Assembly (NCBI GenBank): GCA_030426805.1
Contig: JAUHXU010000003.1
Span: forward strand, 124,001-188,000
DNA: 64,000 bases
DNA from: a bacterium
Lineage (GTDB): Bacteria > Planctomycetota > JAFGQW01
Direction of reading: 5' to 3'
How positions within the stretch are numbered: position 1 is the first letter of the stretch; each line of letters begins with the position of its first letter. The notes beneath the pieces are model-generated. The model was not told the origin of the DNA, did no database searches, and saw only the letters and a program-made list of their open reading frames with translations. Shown piece by piece: positions 53,390 through 62,253 of the stretch. The position numbers were made by a program, and so were the translations under genes.

Positions 53390-53995
53390 GTGAACACAAT
53401 AACGCTGCTCTGGGAGGCGATGGACTGGACGCAGATCGTGATCGTCTTCGTCCCGGTGATCATCGTTCTCCTGGTGCTCTTCAGCGTCAGTCGGCAGTAC
53501 GTCCGGTGCCCGGCGAACCGGATCCTCGTGGTCACCGGCCCGCGGGGCCCCGGCAAGCCGAACGAGGTGCAGTGCCTCCACGGCGGCACCACGTTCGTCG
53601 TTCCGCTGCTCCAGGACCGCGACTATCTCTCGCTCGACCCGATCGAGTTCGACGCCGACACGTCGCCGGTGCTGACGAAAGAGCGCGAGGTTCGCGTCGC
53701 CGTCGGATCGAGCTGGACGGTGGGCATCTCGACCGAGCCGGCCGCGATGAAGCGCGCCGCGACGCGGCTCCTCGGGCTCGACGACGACGCGATTCGCGAG
53801 CAATGCCGCGGCCTCGCCGACAGTGCGATCCGCCAGGTGACCGGGCGCTTCACCGACGCCGAACTCGACAGTGATCGCGAGCGCTACTGGGACGCCGTAC
53901 GGCAACAGGCACAAGACGAACTCGCCAAGATCGGCGTGGACGTCGTGCGGAGCGACATCGTCGACCTCCGCTCGATCGACCCGCCAACGACATAG
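53390..53995 (+). CDS. Short SPFH (band 7) protein lacking the coiled-coil tail
   Basis: This is a 201-residue protein with a GTG start. One N-terminal helix (IVIVFVPVIIVLLVLFSVS) leads into RCPANRILVVTGPRGPGK, CLHGGTTFVVPLLQDRDYLSL and a band-7 domain ending near DVVRSDIVDLRSIDPP. It aligns with the first ~190 residues of the downstream flotillin but stops where the Glu/Ala coiled coil should begin. The stop is followed by a normal spacer and ribosome site (GGAAGGAAA) for the next gene. No remnant coiled coil is seen after it, so it looks like a deliberate short paralogue, perhaps a cap or modifier of the flotillin oligomer. Confidence 0.85.
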   Translation: MNTITLLWEAMDWTQIVIVFVPVIIVLLVLFSVSRQYVRCPANRILVVTGPRGPGKPNEVQCLHGGTTFVVPLLQDRDYLSLDPIEFDADTSPVLTKEREVRVAVGSSWTVGISTEPAAMKRAATRLLGLDDDAIREQCRGLADSAIRQVTGRFTDAELDSDRERYWDAVRQQAQDELAKIGVDVVRSDIVDLRSIDPPTT

Positions 53996-54021
53996 ACAAG
54001 ACGAAGCGGAAGGAAACCCGA

Positions 54022-55623
54022 ATGCCCGATACCCTGATGGCGCTCTTTGCGCAAAACAGCATGGCACCGACGCAGATCGCACTCGTCGTCGTGCCGTTGA
54101 TGCTCGTCCTGGCGATCCTCGTGATCGTCGTCAAGCAGTACAAACGCTGCCCGTCGAACAAGATCCTCGTCGTCTACGGCAAGGTGCGCGACGAGCGCGC
54201 GGCGAAGTGCCTCCACGGTGGCGGCACGTTCGTCGTCCCGCTGCTCCAGGACCACGCCTACCTGTCCCTCGAACCGCTCGCGATCGACATCGACCTCCAA
54301 AGCGCGCTGTCGCAGAAGAACATCCGCGTCAACGTGCCGTCGACGTTCACGATCGGCATCTCGACGCAACGCGAGATCATGAACGCCGCCGCGGAGCGTC
54401 TGCTCGGACTCGGCGACAAGGAGATCCAGCACCAGGCGCGGGACATCATCCTCGGCCAGATGCGCCTCGTGATCGCGACGCTGACGATCGAGGAGATCAA
54501 CCAGGACCGCGAGAAGTTCCTCGACCTCGTCAACAAGAACGTGAACTACGAGCTGAACAAGATCGGCTTGCAGGTCATCAACGTGAACATCCGCGACATC
54601 ACCGACGAGTCGGGCTACATCGAAGCGCTCGGCCGGAAAGCGGCAGCGACCGCGATCAACCAGGCGAAGGTCGAGGTCGCCGAGGCGGATCGCTCCGGTG
54701 AGATCGGCCAGGCGGCCGCGAACCGCGACAAGGAAGTGCAGGTCGCGACCCAGCACGCGCAGTCGGCGATGGGCCAGAAGGAGGCCGACCGCGATCAGCG
54801 TATCACGGTCGCGAAACTCGAGGCCGAGACGGTGTCGAGCGAGGCCGAGGCGTCGCGGGCACAGGACGTCGCGATCGCGGCCCAGCAGGCGATCGCCGTG
54901 CAGGGCAAGAAGCAGGCCGAGGCCGAACAGCGCGTGCGCGTCGCGTCGCTCGAAGCCGACGCGACCAAGGGCGAGAACGAGTCGCGCGCATCGATCGCCG
55001 ACTACGAAGCGACGCTCGCGGAGCGCCGCGCCGAAGCGAAGCGCCGCGGTGAGGTCGCGATGGCGCAAGCCGAGCGCGACGTGCTGCAAGCCGAGCGCGA
55101 GCGCGAGCAGGCCAAGCTCGAGAAGGAGCAGATCGTGCTCCAGAACATCGAGCGCCAGAAGATCGAGATCGACGCCGACGCCGAGGCGGAGCGGATCCGC
55201 CGCGTCGCGCAGGGTAACGCCGACGGCGTGCTCGCGAAGTACAAGGCCGAGGCCGAAGGTGTGCGGAGCGTCCTCGAGGCGAAGGCGAAGGGCTACGCAG
55301 ACCTGATGGCGAGCTGCGCGGACCGGAAGGACCTGGCCCCGGCGCTGCTGATGATCGAAAAGATGCCGGAATTGGTCGCCGAGCAGGTCAAGGCGATCCA
55401 GAACCTGAAGATCGACAAGGTGACCGTCTGGGACGGCGGCGACAACGGCGGCAACAGCTCGACCGCGGGATTCCTCCGCGGACTGATCGGGGCGCTCCCG
55501 CCGATGCACGAGCTCGCCGAGCAAGCCGGGATCGACCTGCCGCAATACCTCGGCAAGTTGAATCCGGTGGCGGACGAGCGGAGAACGCCGACCGAGAAGG
55601 CACCCGACTCGACCGACGAGTAG
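54022..55623 (+). CDS. Flotillin-like SPFH protein
   Basis: This is a 533-residue membrane-microdomain scaffold. An N-terminal helix (IALVVVPLMLVLAILVIVV) is followed by KQYKRCPSNKILVVYGKV and the SPFH domain (CLHGGGTFVVPLLQDHAYLS to about residue 200). Residues ~210-430 form a long charged coiled coil with Glu-Ala-rich repeats (QAKVEVAEADRSGEIGQ onward), and a C-terminal Gly-rich region precedes an Asp/Glu-ending tail. The length and order match YuaG/FloT and YqiK proteins. It recruits membrane proteins into detergent-resistant patches. It is third in the operon. Confidence 0.93.
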   Translation: MPDTLMALFAQNSMAPTQIALVVVPLMLVLAILVIVVKQYKRCPSNKILVVYGKVRDERAAKCLHGGGTFVVPLLQDHAYLSLEPLAIDIDLQSALSQKNIRVNVPSTFTIGISTQREIMNAAAERLLGLGDKEIQHQARDIILGQMRLVIATLTIEEINQDREKFLDLVNKNVNYELNKIGLQVINVNIRDITDESGYIEALGRKAAATAINQAKVEVAEADRSGEIGQAAANRDKEVQVATQHAQSAMGQKEADRDQRITVAKLEAETVSSEAEASRAQDVAIAAQQAIAVQGKKQAEAEQRVRVASLEADATKGENESRASIADYEATLAERRAEAKRRGEVAMAQAERDVLQAEREREQAKLEKEQIVLQNIERQKIEIDADAEAERIRRVAQGNADGVLAKYKAEAEGVRSVLEAKAKGYADLMASCADRKDLAPALLMIEKMPELVAEQVKAIQNLKIDKVTVWDGGDNGGNSSTAGFLRGLIGALPPMHELAEQAGIDLPQYLGKLNPVADERRTPTEKAPDSTDE

Positions 55624-55642
55624 CGAAGGAGCGCGCATCGCA

Positions 55643-56866
55643 GTGGCCGAGATCGACCGGTTTCTCGACGAACTGACCACGAACATCGGCGTCGAGCAGC
55701 CGCTCGATCGGGCGGCGTTCGAGCTGAAGTCCGCTGTCCGACGGATGCGCGCCGGCGTCGTCGGCGTGCATCACGTGACGTGCAGCGACGAGGCGGAACA
55801 CGAGGACGCCGACGTCTTCTACCGGCTCGTCGCGAAGGACCTCTCGCCCCGCCTCAAGCTCGGGGTGAACGGCGTGTTCCGCACGGCGAGCCTCGGCGCG
55901 CGCTACGAGTGGGGGAGCCTCGGCGCCGCCGAGGGGAACTTCGGCACGACGCCGCGTGGCGGCTTCAAGCTGATGCTCCTCAAGATGAGCACGCACGTCG
56001 GCTGCATCGAGGAGCACACCGAACGGCAGTTCGGATCCTTCGAGCGCTACGGCACGCCGACCGAGACGTGCAAGGCGCTCCACCTGTTCGCCGACGGGCT
56101 GCGCGCGCCGTTCGCCGACGAGCTGCACGAATTGTTCACGTCCGAAGGCATCGATCGCGTCGCCGCGCTGGCCGATGTCGATCCGACTTTCCGCAGCGTC
56201 GCGCTCGCGGTCGTCGCCGCGAGACTGCAGGCTCGCTCCGCGGTACTCGAGGCGCAGGATCACGCACCGTTGGTCCCGACCGTGTATGCGATCGTCCCGG
56301 CGGTCACGATCAACAAGCCGGGGCGCGACACCGAGATCCACGTCGGCACCTACGTCGTGGACCGGCGCAGCGGGAAGTCGCGGGACCGCTACCGCGGCCT
56401 GGGCGACGATCCGTCGAAATACCGCTTCTCGATCGACCATGGCCACGTGCGCATCGAGCAGGACGGGGCCGGCGAGACGCGCGACGCGCGCGACCACCGT
56501 GCGATCGCCCGGCAACGACTCGCCGAGATCGGCACCCGGGCGATCGGCACCGACGCGCGCGTGAATGCACTGCTGCGCGAGGCCGAGCACAACACGACCG
56601 GCGACGGCGCGGTCGCCAAACGCGTCGCGCTGTCGCTGCTGCCGCTGCTCGCCGAGCTGACGCCGGTCGGCGCGGCGCTCGCGCTGTTCGGCGGCGGCGC
56701 GACCGGGATCTACGAGGCCTACCGGGCGCACCGGGTGATGCGCGACGTCGAAGACTCCGCCGCCGCTCGGGACATGCTGCACGACTTGAGCGCCCGCCTC
56801 GAGCGCCTGCCACCGGCCGAAGCCCGCAAGGTCGTCGAGGTGCTCCTCCGCGCTCGAAAGGGCTGA
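55643..56866 (+). CDS. Unknown protein encoded with flotillin
   Basis: This 407-residue protein has a GTG start preceded by GAAGGAG, 19 bases after the flotillin stop. I recognise no family. The first ~280 residues look globular alpha/beta (MRAGVVGVHHVTCSDEAEHE, GVNGVFRTASLGARYEWGS, VPTVYAIVPAVTINKPGRDT), the middle is basic and repetitive (RRSGKSRDRYRGLG), and near residue 340 there is one hydrophobic stretch (ALSLLPLLAELTPVGAALAL) that could be a membrane hairpin. There is no signal peptide. Its position suggests a client or partner of the NfeD/SPFH complex. Confidence 0.7.
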   Translation: MAEIDRFLDELTTNIGVEQPLDRAAFELKSAVRRMRAGVVGVHHVTCSDEAEHEDADVFYRLVAKDLSPRLKLGVNGVFRTASLGARYEWGSLGAAEGNFGTTPRGGFKLMLLKMSTHVGCIEEHTERQFGSFERYGTPTETCKALHLFADGLRAPFADELHELFTSEGIDRVAALADVDPTFRSVALAVVAARLQARSAVLEAQDHAPLVPTVYAIVPAVTINKPGRDTEIHVGTYVVDRRSGKSRDRYRGLGDDPSKYRFSIDHGHVRIEQDGAGETRDARDHRAIARQRLAEIGTRAIGTDARVNALLREAEHNTTGDGAVAKRVALSLLPLLAELTPVGAALALFGGGATGIYEAYRAHRVMRDVEDSAAARDMLHDLSARLERLPPAEARKVVEVLLRARKG

Positions 56867-56884
56867 CCGGGCGTAGGCGGCGGG

Positions 56885-56900
56885 CTGAGAATCCTCTCAG
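56885..56900. other. Perfect 6-bp hairpin after the flotillin operon
   Basis: CTGAGA, ATCC, TCTCAG lies 18 bases after the stop at 56866. It is perfectly paired but short and has no T-run. The rest of the 281-base spacer 56867-57147 holds a promoter for the multicopper oxidase and nothing else recognisable. Confidence 0.35.
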
Positions 56901-56967
56901 ATCGAGACCAAAACGCCGAATTCCGTCCAAGTTGCGCATCCCCTTCGCACTCGCGTCGCCCGATCGT

Positions 56968-56997
56968 TTGCAGATTCGCGCGCAACCGTGGTATCGT
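56968..56997 (+). promoter_or_regulatory. Candidate promoter for multicopper oxidase copy 2
   Basis: TTGCAG and TATCGT are separated by 18 bases. It would give a leader of about 145 bases before the ATG at 57148, long for this genome, leaving room for post-transcriptional control. Confidence 0.4.
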
Positions 56998-57147
56998 AGA
57001 CCAACGAATGAAGAGGTGGCGGACATGCCGTTCCGCCCCACCCCGGATCGGATTCGTGTGGTTTCCGACCCGGTTCCGGCGCGTCACTCGATCGTGCAAC
57101 GCGATCGACCGCGCCGATGCAGGTTTGGAGTAAAGAGGAGAAGTCTG

Positions 57148-58848
57148 ATGCGACGACTCGCGTTGTCGCTGTGCCTGGCCGTCGGTCTCTTCACGACCGG
57201 TGCATCCGCACAGCATCTCGGAATGAAGGGGCTCTTCTGCACGAACGGCGGCCAGCCGAACGAAGAAGGCATTTACAAGCTCCACAACTTCAGCACGACG
57301 CCCGGCACCGTCGAGGTCGTGCTCGTCGCGTACAACTGGACGCACGAGTGGATCAAGGGGCTGCCGAAGCTGTCGATGACGTACAACGGCGTCGTCCCCG
57401 GCCCGCAGATCGACGCCAACGTCGGCGACCACATCATCGTCCACTTCTACAACTTCACCGGCGAGGACACGACCGTGCACTGGCACGGCATGGAACTCCC
57501 GGCGACGATGGACGGCAGCCACATCTCGCAGCCGGCCGTCCCGAAGTTCGGCGGCTACTTCAAGTACGAGTTCGACGCGCTGCGCGCGGCGACCTACTGG
57601 TATCACCCGCACGTCAACACGCGCTGGCAGGTCGAGCGCGGCCTCTACGGCTCGTTCCTCGTCCACGACCCGGCCGAGAACACGAAGCTGAGCCTCCCCG
57701 CCAAGGAGCGCACGCTCTTCCTCGACGACATCCTGCTCGACTCGTTCCTCGCGCTGCAGCCCCAGTGGCCGGCTACGCCGATCGACCGCGCGCTCGAGCA
57801 ACTCAACGGTCGCGAGGGCTCGCACCTGCTCCTCAACGGCCAGACGAGCCGCACGATCAACATGACGGCAGGCGTGCCGGAGCGTTGGCGCATCATCAAC
57901 TCGTCGAACGCCCGCTTCCAGCGCTTCTGCATCCAGGGCCACACGCTCTACCAGATCGGTGGTGACGGCGGTCTCCTGTCGGCACCGCTCGCGAAGCAGC
58001 CGATCGGCAAGGTCCTCGACCTGAGCCACAGCCCGCCGAAGCTGATCTCGGATCCCGATCGCAACCTCGGCATCCTGCTCGGCCCGGGCGAGCGCGCGGA
58101 GGTCGTCTTCACGCCGCTGGCATCGGGTTCGGTCACCGTCGAGTGGCACGACCTGCACCGCGGGCGTCACTCGCTCGTGCAGAACGGCTCGAACTGGATG
58201 ATCGGCCACCTCCACGCCGACGGTGAGAGCCAAGAGTTGCCGCTGTTCACGGCGAACGTCGCCGCGGGCCAGAACCCGCAGACGTGGATCCCGCCGCAGT
58301 CGCTGCGCCCGGTGACCCCGATCGCGGTCGACGGCAACACGCCGCTGCTGATGGTCATGCTCGGCCACGGCCTGCCGGACGCGCAGGGCGAGGTGCCGAT
58401 GTTCGCCGCGATGAAGAACGGCGCGCCGCTGCCCTTCCCGAAGGTCACGTCGGCCGACGCGATGAAGGTCAAGGTCGGCGATACGCGGATCTGGATGGTC
58501 ATGAACATGGGCGGCGCGGACCACCCGTTCCACGCCCACGGCTGGTTCTTCCAACCGCTGGCGCTGATGTATCAGGACGACAACGACCCGACGAAGAACA
58601 AGATGGTCCCGTTCCCGACGCGCGAGTGGAAGGACACGATCATCATTCCGAAGCGCCCGGGTGCGAAGGGCTCGTCCCGCACGATGCTCCGCGCGGCGGT
58701 GAAGTTCGACGACACCGGCCGCGTCGGCCAGGTGTATGCCGACGGCAAGACGCCGACCGCGACGAAGTCCGGCGGCTGGCTCTTCCACTGCCACATCATG
58801 GAGCACTCGGCCAAGGGCATGATGTCGTTCTTCGAGGTCGTGCCGTAA
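57148..58848 (+). CDS. Secreted multicopper oxidase, laccase/CopA-like (copy 2)
   Basis: This is a 566-residue exported oxidase with signal LALSLCLAVGLFTTGASAQ and AGGAG upstream. Copper blocks are VHWHGMELP, YWYHPHVNT, DHPFHAHGWFF and FHCHIMEHSAKGMM, all ligands kept. It parallels copy 1 at 9917 along its whole length (shared IPPQSLRPVTPI/VPPATLRPVTPI, GDHPFH/ADHPFH, MMSF.V.P ending), so the two are paralogues. Unlike copy 1 it is a single-gene transcription unit with its own strong terminator, suggesting separate regulation. The physiological substrate is unknown. Confidence 0.93.
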   Translation: MRRLALSLCLAVGLFTTGASAQHLGMKGLFCTNGGQPNEEGIYKLHNFSTTPGTVEVVLVAYNWTHEWIKGLPKLSMTYNGVVPGPQIDANVGDHIIVHFYNFTGEDTTVHWHGMELPATMDGSHISQPAVPKFGGYFKYEFDALRAATYWYHPHVNTRWQVERGLYGSFLVHDPAENTKLSLPAKERTLFLDDILLDSFLALQPQWPATPIDRALEQLNGREGSHLLLNGQTSRTINMTAGVPERWRIINSSNARFQRFCIQGHTLYQIGGDGGLLSAPLAKQPIGKVLDLSHSPPKLISDPDRNLGILLGPGERAEVVFTPLASGSVTVEWHDLHRGRHSLVQNGSNWMIGHLHADGESQELPLFTANVAAGQNPQTWIPPQSLRPVTPIAVDGNTPLLMVMLGHGLPDAQGEVPMFAAMKNGAPLPFPKVTSADAMKVKVGDTRIWMVMNMGGADHPFHAHGWFFQPLALMYQDDNDPTKNKMVPFPTREWKDTIIIPKRPGAKGSSRTMLRAAVKFDDTGRVGQVYADGKTPTATKSGGWLFHCHIMEHSAKGMMSFFEVVP

Positions 58849-58880
58849 CCGACGATCCACTCCTGACCTGAACGGTATTG

Positions 58881-58918
58881 GCGGGGCGGCTCACACGAGC
58901 CGCCCCGCTTCTTTTTTT
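58881..58918 (+). terminator. Strong intrinsic terminator after multicopper oxidase copy 2
   Basis: A 12-bp perfect GC-rich stem (58881-58892 with 58897-58908) around an ACAC tetraloop is followed by TTCTTTTTTT. It begins 32 bases after the oxidase stop and is the clearest intrinsic terminator in the window. The 315-base gene-free spacer 58849-59163 holds this terminator, the promoter at 58985 and the hairpin at 59044. Confidence 0.92.
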
Positions 58919-58984
58919 GGGCCGCCGTGTCGATACGGGACGCGTCGGCGGCGAGGCTTAACCGCTTTCTGGGGAACGATTTAG

Positions 58985-59014
58985 TTGGACCCTTGGCGGT
59001 CAGATTGGTGTAAT
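58985..59014 (+). promoter_or_regulatory. Candidate promoter for the right-edge biosynthetic genes
   Basis: TTGGAC and TGTAAT, 18 bases apart, directly follow the terminator at 58881. It would transcribe the gene at 59164 with a leader of about 140 bases. Confidence 0.5.
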
Positions 59015-59043
59015 GGGATCAGTGGTTGGTCGCCCGGCATGCA

Positions 59044-59060
59044 CCCCCGAAATCCGGGGG
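59044..59060. promoter_or_regulatory. Leader hairpin before the FAD oxidoreductase gene
   Basis: CCCCCG, AAATC, CGGGGG forms a compact stable hairpin about 100 bases before the start codon, inside the predicted leader. There is no T-run, so it is more likely a leader structure than a terminator. Confidence 0.3.
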
Positions 59061-59163
59061 CGGGTCCGAACCGCGCACGGGGGAGGAAGAGAAGAAAGGT
59101 ACAGGGACGAAACGGACGATGTCCGTACGCCCTCCTCTTCTCGGATTGCGCGACAAGGCTGCC

Positions 59164-60645
59164 ATGAACAAGCGGGATGACAACAAGCGGGTCGTGATCG
59201 TCGGCGGGGGACCCGCCGGACTCACTGCGGCCTACGATCTGACGAAGCACGGCGTCAAGCCGCGCGTGTTCGAGAAACTCGACCTCGTCGGCGGCATCTC
59301 CTGTACGCAGGAGTACAAGGGCTACCGCTTCGACATGGGCGGGCACCGCTTCTTCACGAAGTCCAAGGCGGTCCGCCAGATGTGGGACGAGGTGATGGGC
59401 GAGACGTTCCTGCTCCGCCCCCGCAAATCGCGCATCTTCTACCGGAGCAAGTTCTTCGACTACCCGCTGAAGCCCGGCAACGCGCTCAAGGGGCTCGGCT
59501 TCTTCAACGCGGTGCTGATCGTGCTGAGCTACATGCGCTGGCAGATCCTGCCCTACCGCAAGGTCGAGTCGTTCGAGCACTGGGTGACGAACCGCTTCGG
59601 CAAGCGCCTGTTCAACACCTTCTTCAAGACCTACACCGAGAAGGTCTGGGGCATCCCGTGCTCCGAACTGAAGGCCGAGTGGGCCGCCCAGCGCATCAAG
59701 AACCTGTCGATGCGCTCCGCGGTGAAGAGCATGTTCTTCAAGCCGAAGGACACGATCACGTCGCTGATCGAGCAGTTCCACTACCCGAAGCACGGCCCGG
59801 GCATGATGTGGAACATGTTCCGCTCGCTGATCGACGAGCGCGGCGGCCAGGTCCAGATGAACAGCGACGTCGTGCGTCTGAACCGCGACGGCCAGCGCCT
59901 CACGAGCGTCGTCGTCGCGAAGGACGGCGTCGAGGAGGTGGTCGAGGCGGACGCGTTCATCTCGAGCATGCCCGTCTCCGAGTTCCTGAAGAAGCTCGAC
60001 CCGCCGCCGCCGCCCGACGTGCTCGAGGCGGCGCACAAGCTCAAGTACCGCGACTTCCTGACGGTCTGCCTGATCATCGACAAGGCGGAGATCTTCGACG
60101 ACAACTGGATCTACATCCACGATCCGACCGTACATGTCGGGCGCATCCAGAACTTCAAGAACTGGAGCCCGTTCATGCTGCCGGACGAGTCGAAGACGAG
60201 TCTCGGGCTCGAGTACTTCTGCAACGAGGGCGACGAGTTGTGGACGACGCCCGACGAGGATCTGATCGCGCTCGGCAAGGTCGAGGTCGAGAAGATCGGC
60301 CTCGCTCGCGGAGCCGACGTCGAGGACGGCTGCGTCTTCCGCGTGCCGAAGTCCTACCCGGTCTACGACTCGGACTACACCGAGTTCATGGGCACGATCC
60401 GCGACTACGTGAACTCGTTCGAGAACTTCCAGACGATCGGGCGCAACGGCCTGCACCGCTACAACAACCAGGACCACGCGATGCTCACGGGCATGTTGGC
60501 CGTGCGCAACCTGATGCTGGGCGAGTCGAACAACCTGTGGGTCGTGAACGCGGAGCAGGAGTACCACGAGGAGATCAAGGACCTCGAGGACGACGACGCA
60601 GAGGAGGGCGAATCATCGCGCCCCCCGGTTGCTGCGGAACGGTGA
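59164..60645 (+). CDS. FAD/NAD(P)-binding oxidoreductase (amine-oxidase / UDP-galactopyranose-mutase-like)
   Basis: This 493-residue flavoprotein has the dinucleotide-binding start VVIVGGGPAGLTAAYDL, then EKLDLVGGISCTQEYKGYRF and DMGGHRFFTKSKAVRQMWDE, the pattern of the protoporphyrinogen-oxidase/UGM-like superfamily. FNTFFKTYTEKVWGIPCSEL and the C-terminal IGRNGLHRYNNQDHAMLTGM (FAD-closing) segment follow. The acidic tail EDDDAEEGE is unusual. The ATG at 59164 begins just before the fold; 59119 is an in-frame alternative. It heads the gene group that continues with the condensation-domain gene 18 bases later. The substrate could be a sugar nucleotide or an amine. Confidence 0.85.
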   Translation: MNKRDDNKRVVIVGGGPAGLTAAYDLTKHGVKPRVFEKLDLVGGISCTQEYKGYRFDMGGHRFFTKSKAVRQMWDEVMGETFLLRPRKSRIFYRSKFFDYPLKPGNALKGLGFFNAVLIVLSYMRWQILPYRKVESFEHWVTNRFGKRLFNTFFKTYTEKVWGIPCSELKAEWAAQRIKNLSMRSAVKSMFFKPKDTITSLIEQFHYPKHGPGMMWNMFRSLIDERGGQVQMNSDVVRLNRDGQRLTSVVVAKDGVEEVVEADAFISSMPVSEFLKKLDPPPPPDVLEAAHKLKYRDFLTVCLIIDKAEIFDDNWIYIHDPTVHVGRIQNFKNWSPFMLPDESKTSLGLEYFCNEGDELWTTPDEDLIALGKVEVEKIGLARGADVEDGCVFRVPKSYPVYDSDYTEFMGTIRDYVNSFENFQTIGRNGLHRYNNQDHAMLTGMLAVRNLMLGESNNLWVVNAEQEYHEEIKDLEDDDAEEGESSRPPVAAER

Positions 60646-60663
60646 GACGGCGGGCGTGCATCG

Positions 60664-62253
60664 ATGAGTCTATCCCCCGCCAAGCGCGACCTTCTCGCTC
60701 GAATGCTGCGGGAAAAGGGCGCCGGCCGGCCGGGTGACACACAACCCCTCGGCCCGCGCGCGGCCGACGCGTCGGTGCCGCTCTATCCGAACCAGGAAGG
60801 CCTCTGGTTCATCGACCAGCTGAAACCCGGCGAGGCGAACTACAACGTTCCGGGTACCGTGCGCCTGCGGGGTGCACTCGACGTCGCGGCGCTCGAGCGC
60901 GCGCTCGGCGCCGTCGTCGCGCGCCACGAGTCCCTGCGCACGACGCTCGACGCAGACGCGGACGGCACGCCGCACCAGATCATCGCGGCGCCGACGGCCT
61001 TCGAGCTCGACGTCGTCGATCTGACCGGACACCCGGCGACCGAACGCCGGGCCGAAGCGACGCGCCTCGCCGAAGAGGAGGCCCGGACGCCGTTCGACCT
61101 CGCGACCGGCCCACTGATGCGGGCGCGCCTGATCCGGCTCGCCGCGGACGACCACGTCTTCCTCGTGAACTTCTTCCACGGGATCACCGACGGCGTGTCG
61201 ATGGGCGTCTTCTCGCGCGAGCTGCACGCCCTCTACGCGGCCTTCATCGCCGGGCAGCCCGATCCGCTCCCGCCCGTGCCGTTGCAGTACGGCGACTTCG
61301 CCGCGTGGCACGCCGCGCGCGAACGCAGCCCCTGGCTCGAGCGCGAAGTCGATGCGTGGCGAACGCGTCTCGCCGGTGACCCGGCGCCGCTCGAGCTGCC
61401 GACCGATCGGCCGCGACCGCCGGTGCGCTCCTACGCCGGCGCGCACGAGGCGCTCGTGATCCCGCGGGACCTCGCCGATCGCACGCAGACGATGGCGCGG
61501 ACCGTCAACGCATCGCTCTACCAGGCGCTGCTCGCCGCCTACGCGGTCGTGCTCCGCCGGGCGACGAAGCAGACCGACCTCTGCATCGGCTCGACGTTCG
61601 GCAACCGCAACACGCGCGACCTCGAAGCGGTGATCGGCTTCTTCGCGAACACGCTGCCGCTGCGCATCGACGCGTCCGGCGACCCGACGTTCGCCGAGCT
61701 GCTCGCCCGCGTGCGCGACGTGAACCTCGAGGCGCACGACCACCACGAGGTCCCGTTCACGACGCTCGTCAAGCGGCTCCGTCCCGAGCGCAACCTCGGC
61801 GAAAACCCGTTCTACCGCGTCGTCTTCGACTACCTGACCCCCGACCACAACCCCGCGGTCTACGGCTACGGCCTGCGCTCGACGGTCCGCGAGTCGGTCA
61901 AGCTCGGGCCCGTCGACGTCACGCCGATGGACGTCGAGTGCGGCGTGTCGCGCTTCGACATCGCGGTGTTCCTGTGGGACATGCCCGACGGCCTCGTCGG
62001 AACGATCGAATACAGCACCGAGTTGTTCGAGGCCGCGACCGTTCGCCGGTTGTTCGAGTGCATGGAGCAAGTGCTTCGCACCGTGATCGACGCGCCGGAC
62101 ACGCGCGTCGGCGCGCTGATCGCCGCGATCGACGAGACGGAACGCACGCACGATGCCGAGCGCGAGGCGAGCGCGAAGCAGTCGATGCGCGCGAAGCTCG
62201 GCCGCGTCCGCCGTCGTGCCATCCGCCCGTCGTCGCCGGAGCAGTCGTCATGA
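60664..62253 (+). CDS. Free-standing NRPS condensation-domain protein
   Basis: This is a 529-residue protein. The N-terminal SPAKRDLLARMLREKG resembles an NRPS linker. It has PLYPNQEGLWFIDQLKPG (C1), RHESLRTTLD (C2), FFHGITDGVSMG (C3, normally HHxxxDG), YGDFAAWH (C4), TFGNRNTRDLEAVIGFFANTLPLR (C5) and HHEVPFTTLVKRL (C6). In C3 the first His is Phe and the second, catalytic His and the DG are kept. No adenylation or carrier domain is fused. It could form an amide or ester between separately activated units. The aminotransferase start overlaps its stop (ATGA). Confidence 0.9.
   Translation: MSLSPAKRDLLARMLREKGAGRPGDTQPLGPRAADASVPLYPNQEGLWFIDQLKPGEANYNVPGTVRLRGALDVAALERALGAVVARHESLRTTLDADADGTPHQIIAAPTAFELDVVDLTGHPATERRAEATRLAEEEARTPFDLATGPLMRARLIRLAADDHVFLVNFFHGITDGVSMGVFSRELHALYAAFIAGQPDPLPPVPLQYGDFAAWHAARERSPWLEREVDAWRTRLAGDPAPLELPTDRPRPPVRSYAGAHEALVIPRDLADRTQTMARTVNASLYQALLAAYAVVLRRATKQTDLCIGSTFGNRNTRDLEAVIGFFANTLPLRIDASGDPTFAELLARVRDVNLEAHDHHEVPFTTLVKRLRPERNLGENPFYRVVFDYLTPDHNPAVYGYGLRSTVRESVKLGPVDVTPMDVECGVSRFDIAVFLWDMPDGLVGTIEYSTELFEAATVRRLFECMEQVLRTVIDAPDTRVGALIAAIDETERTHDAEREASAKQSMRAKLGRVRRRAIRPSSPEQSS

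Noticed and set aside
53390..53995. Short SPFH gene as a frameshifted flotillin pseudogene
   Set aside because: No coiled-coil remnant was found in the 26 bases before the next start, and the next gene is a complete flotillin with its own ribosome site.
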